From G965222505 sp965222505 (GTDB lineage: Bacteria > Bacteroidota > Rhodothermia > Rhodothermales > DATKEJ01), in contig OZ244956.1 of the NCBI GenBank assembly GCA_965222505.1, forward strand, positions 186,001-250,000: a stretch of 64,000 nt of DNA, given 5' to 3'. Below, in pieces: positions 62,293-64,000 of this stretch. Position numbers and translations under genes: made by a program. Numbering within the stretch: position 1 is the stretch's first letter; every line of letters starts with the position of its first letter. The notes beneath the pieces are model-generated. The model saw nothing but the letters and a program-made list of their open reading frames with translations, made no database searches and had not been told where the DNA came from.

Positions 62293-63252
62293 TTATTCCC
62301 AAAAATATACTTCGGCGTCTGGATAATACAGATCCCTGAACTGAATCCCTTTCACTTTCCCAAGCACACCCATCACTGTGGCAAGACCATCGGTGTTTAG
62401 TTTTGCAATAACGGTAATAGATGCGTAGGCGGTGTGGCCTCGGCCGGCTGGAAGGTCGATAATGTGAGCAAACCGACCGGCTTCGGTTTCCCGGTACTGC
62501 ATCTCATCTCCAGAGGTGGATACAAACCGGTTGACGATCCACCGGGGTTGTGCCTTCCCCGGTAATTGTAGGCTCCAACCTCGCTCGCCCGGTGGGGCTT
62601 CTCCAAAATACAGGTCTCCCCCTATTTCCACCATAGCCCGCGGCAACCCCTCCCCCGCCAGTACCCGGTACGCTTCACCGGCAGCGTATCCCTTGGCAAT
62701 ACCTCCTAGGTCCAATTGCATCCCCGCGCGCTTTAGCTGTACGGTCTGGTGCAAAGCATCCAGGTGCATGTACGCCCATCCTACCCGCTGTTGGGCCGCT
62801 GCCCGTTCCTCTGATGTAGGCTCCCGCCCTGTGCGCCGGGCTTCCCGCCAGAGCCTGGTGAGGGGGCCGACGGTTACATCAAACCGGCCATCCGATTCCC
62901 TCGACAGTCGCTGCGCATCTGCCAAAACCCGAAACAGATCGGGGCCAACCCGCACCGGTGGCCCTCCAGACTGCCGACTTATTCGGTTCACCGCACTCTG
63001 TACCCGGTAGTCGCTCAGGGTATCATCCAGTTGCGCGATGCGCGAGAAGGCAAGGGCCACAGCCTCTTCCGCATCCTGCTGGTTTGGGGCATACACGACG
63101 ACCCGAGCCGTTACCCCCATGTGGATTTGTTTATATGTAAAGCGTTCATGATCTTTAGGACGCTCTACACCATTTTTTATGCCCATCGGCCCCGTTCCGC
63201 ACCCCATGAGAACGACGACAACACTGATCCTGATTTTCTGCTTTACCGTCAC
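62293..63252 (-). CDS. apbE: FAD:protein FMN transferase, lipoprotein
   Basis: A 319-residue periplasmic enzyme that attaches FMN to target proteins such as NqrB/RnfD-type subunits. The lipoprotein signal has lipobox VLMGC near residue 18. The ApbE fold shows IHMGVTARVVVYA, DDTLSDYRVQSAVNRI, RFDVTVGPLTRLWREA, LDLGGIAKGYAAG and MVEIGGDLYFGE. The usual SHIIDPRTG reads AHIIDLPAGRG, and a metal-ligand Asp lies in LNTDGLATVMGVLG. Its start overlaps the start of the divergent gene by 47 nt, antisense. Confidence 0.92.
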   Translation of the reverse strand: MTVKQKIRISVVVVLMGCGTGPMGIKNGVERPKDHERFTYKQIHMGVTARVVVYAPNQQDAEEAVALAFSRIAQLDDTLSDYRVQSAVNRISRQSGGPPVRVGPDLFRVLADAQRLSRESDGRFDVTVGPLTRLWREARRTGREPTSEERAAAQQRVGWAYMHLDALHQTVQLKRAGMQLDLGGIAKGYAAGEAYRVLAGEGLPRAMVEIGGDLYFGEAPPGERGWSLQLPGKAQPRWIVNRFVSTSGDEMQYRETEAGRFAHIIDLPAGRGHTAYASITVIAKLNTDGLATVMGVLGKVKGIQFRDLYYPDAEVYFWE

Positions 63253-63949
63253 GGTCTATGCCTTTCCTGTAACGCCCGACACCCTTCGTCCCTTTACGGA
63301 ATCCATCCCCGGTAGCGTGGTCTCCATCGACATGGTGCCTGTGGTCCTTTCAGACAGTTCTGCCTTCTGGATGAGTGCCACCGAAATTCCCTGGGATGTT
63401 TACGACATTTATGTTTTTGGCCTGGATCAAACAACGGACACCGGCCCCGATGCCGTTGCCCGACCCAGCAAACCGTACGTCCTCCCCGGAGAACACTTCG
63501 GGCATGAGGGCTATCCCGCCCTCGGGATGACGTTTAAGGCCGCCACCCAATTTACGCGCTGGCTCTCGGCCAAACTTGGAAAAAACTACCGCCTCCCCAC
63601 CCAGTCCGAATGGATCGCCGCCTGTGAAGCCGGCGCCGCTGAAGACCTGGCCGAAAACGTGTGGTACTTCGACAACTCGGATTTTCAGACGCAAAAAGTG
63701 GGCACCAAACCCGCTGACGCCACCGGCTTACACGACATGCGCGGCAACGTTGCCGAATGGGTAGACTGCGGCGACGAAAAGCCCGTGGTCATGGGCGGGT
63801 ACTACAAAACTATGGAAGGCAAAATTTCCTGTTCAACCCAGATGTTTCAAACGTCGGCCTGGAACATGACCGACCCCCAGTTGCCCAAAAGCACCTGGTG
63901 GTTGTCCGATGCCCCGTTTGTAGGCTTTCGGATCGTTCATGATCCTTGA
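63206..63949 (+). CDS. Exported FGE-sulfatase (SUMF1) domain protein
   Basis: A 247-residue exported protein of the formylglycine-generating-enzyme fold. The ATG at 63206 starts a clean signal peptide (MRTTTTLILIFCFTVTVYA). An ATG at 63179 would add nine residues and deepen the overlap with apbE. Visible family motifs are FWMSATEIPWDVY, PALGMTFKAATQFTRWLSAKLGKNYRLPTQSEWIAACEAG, LHDMRGNVAEWVDCG and DAPFVGFRIVHDP. The two catalytic cysteines of true formylglycine-generating enzymes are not convincingly present, so it is more likely a binding or accessory protein. Its start overlaps that of apbE on the other strand. Confidence 0.85.
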   Translation: MRTTTTLILIFCFTVTVYAFPVTPDTLRPFTESIPGSVVSIDMVPVVLSDSSAFWMSATEIPWDVYDIYVFGLDQTTDTGPDAVARPSKPYVLPGEHFGHEGYPALGMTFKAATQFTRWLSAKLGKNYRLPTQSEWIAACEAGAAEDLAENVWYFDNSDFQTQKVGTKPADATGLHDMRGNVAEWVDCGDEKPVVMGGYYKTMEGKISCSTQMFQTSAWNMTDPQLPKSTWWLSDAPFVGFRIVHDP

Positions 63950-64000
63950 CTCTGTGTATACGAAACCGTACTTATACCATCTGCTTCTCCTCATCACCAC

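Overview
The window looks like chromosomal DNA from a free-living member of the Bacteroidota, most likely from the Rhodothermia/Balneolia side of the phylum. Five exported proteins end in the type IX secretion system (T9SS) type A sorting domain (YPNPFNP-like motif, then an SR-x-V-x-L-x-K end). A bacilliredoxin implies bacillithiol, Shine-Dalgarno sequences are nearly absent, and GC is in the mid-fifties by eye. The lineage call is inference. No rRNA, tRNA, CRISPR array, transposase or phage gene was recognised.

0-8 kb: the end of aroB, a dolichol-phosphate-mannose-synthase-like glycosyltransferase, NADP isocitrate dehydrogenase, a tRNA-queuosine mannosyltransferase homologue overlapping a small unknown gene, a bacilliredoxin, a cohesin-like T9SS protein and an Old Yellow Enzyme. 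The gaps at 2.9-3.4 and 6.4-6.9 kb are rich in inverted repeats. 8-14.4 kb: a copper-amine-oxidase-like secreted protein with a degenerate cofactor site, a small secreted partner, a 44-codon ORF with an unusually strong ribosome binding site, and a 996-residue metallopeptidase-like/beta-propeller/outer-membrane-barrel protein.

14.4-33.6 kb: sbcC, cvpA and yqeY on the minus strand. These are followed by exported hydrolases (two M19 dipeptidases, a GH29 fucosidase, a prolyl oligopeptidase with a divergent CadC-like regulator, a lysophospholipase and a glycerophosphodiesterase), small conserved proteins and a 5'-truncated DUF1624 gene. 33.6-43.5 kb: a galactokinase-like kinase, an AlkA-type glycosylase, an AbgT transporter, a proline-rich T9SS protein, an M28 peptidase and a DUF819 membrane protein. 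Together the peptidases, the AbgT transporter and the sugar and lipid hydrolases suit a heterotroph that degrades peptides, glycans and phospholipids outside the cytoplasm.

43.5-57.5 kb: a GroES-like protein, a DUF1800/DUF1501 pair, a PAP2 phosphatase and a hybrid two-component sensor/AraC regulator. Then comes a series of exported-protein genes, each preceded by a copy of the tail of one small gene. This cassette-like array (52.8-57.5 kb) is the most unusual feature of the window. 57.5-64 kb: a paralogous EF-G lacking the GTPase histidine, tsaB, accD, a chloramphenicol-acetyltransferase-like protein, and apbE overlapping head-to-head with an FGE-like lipoprotein-neighbour gene.
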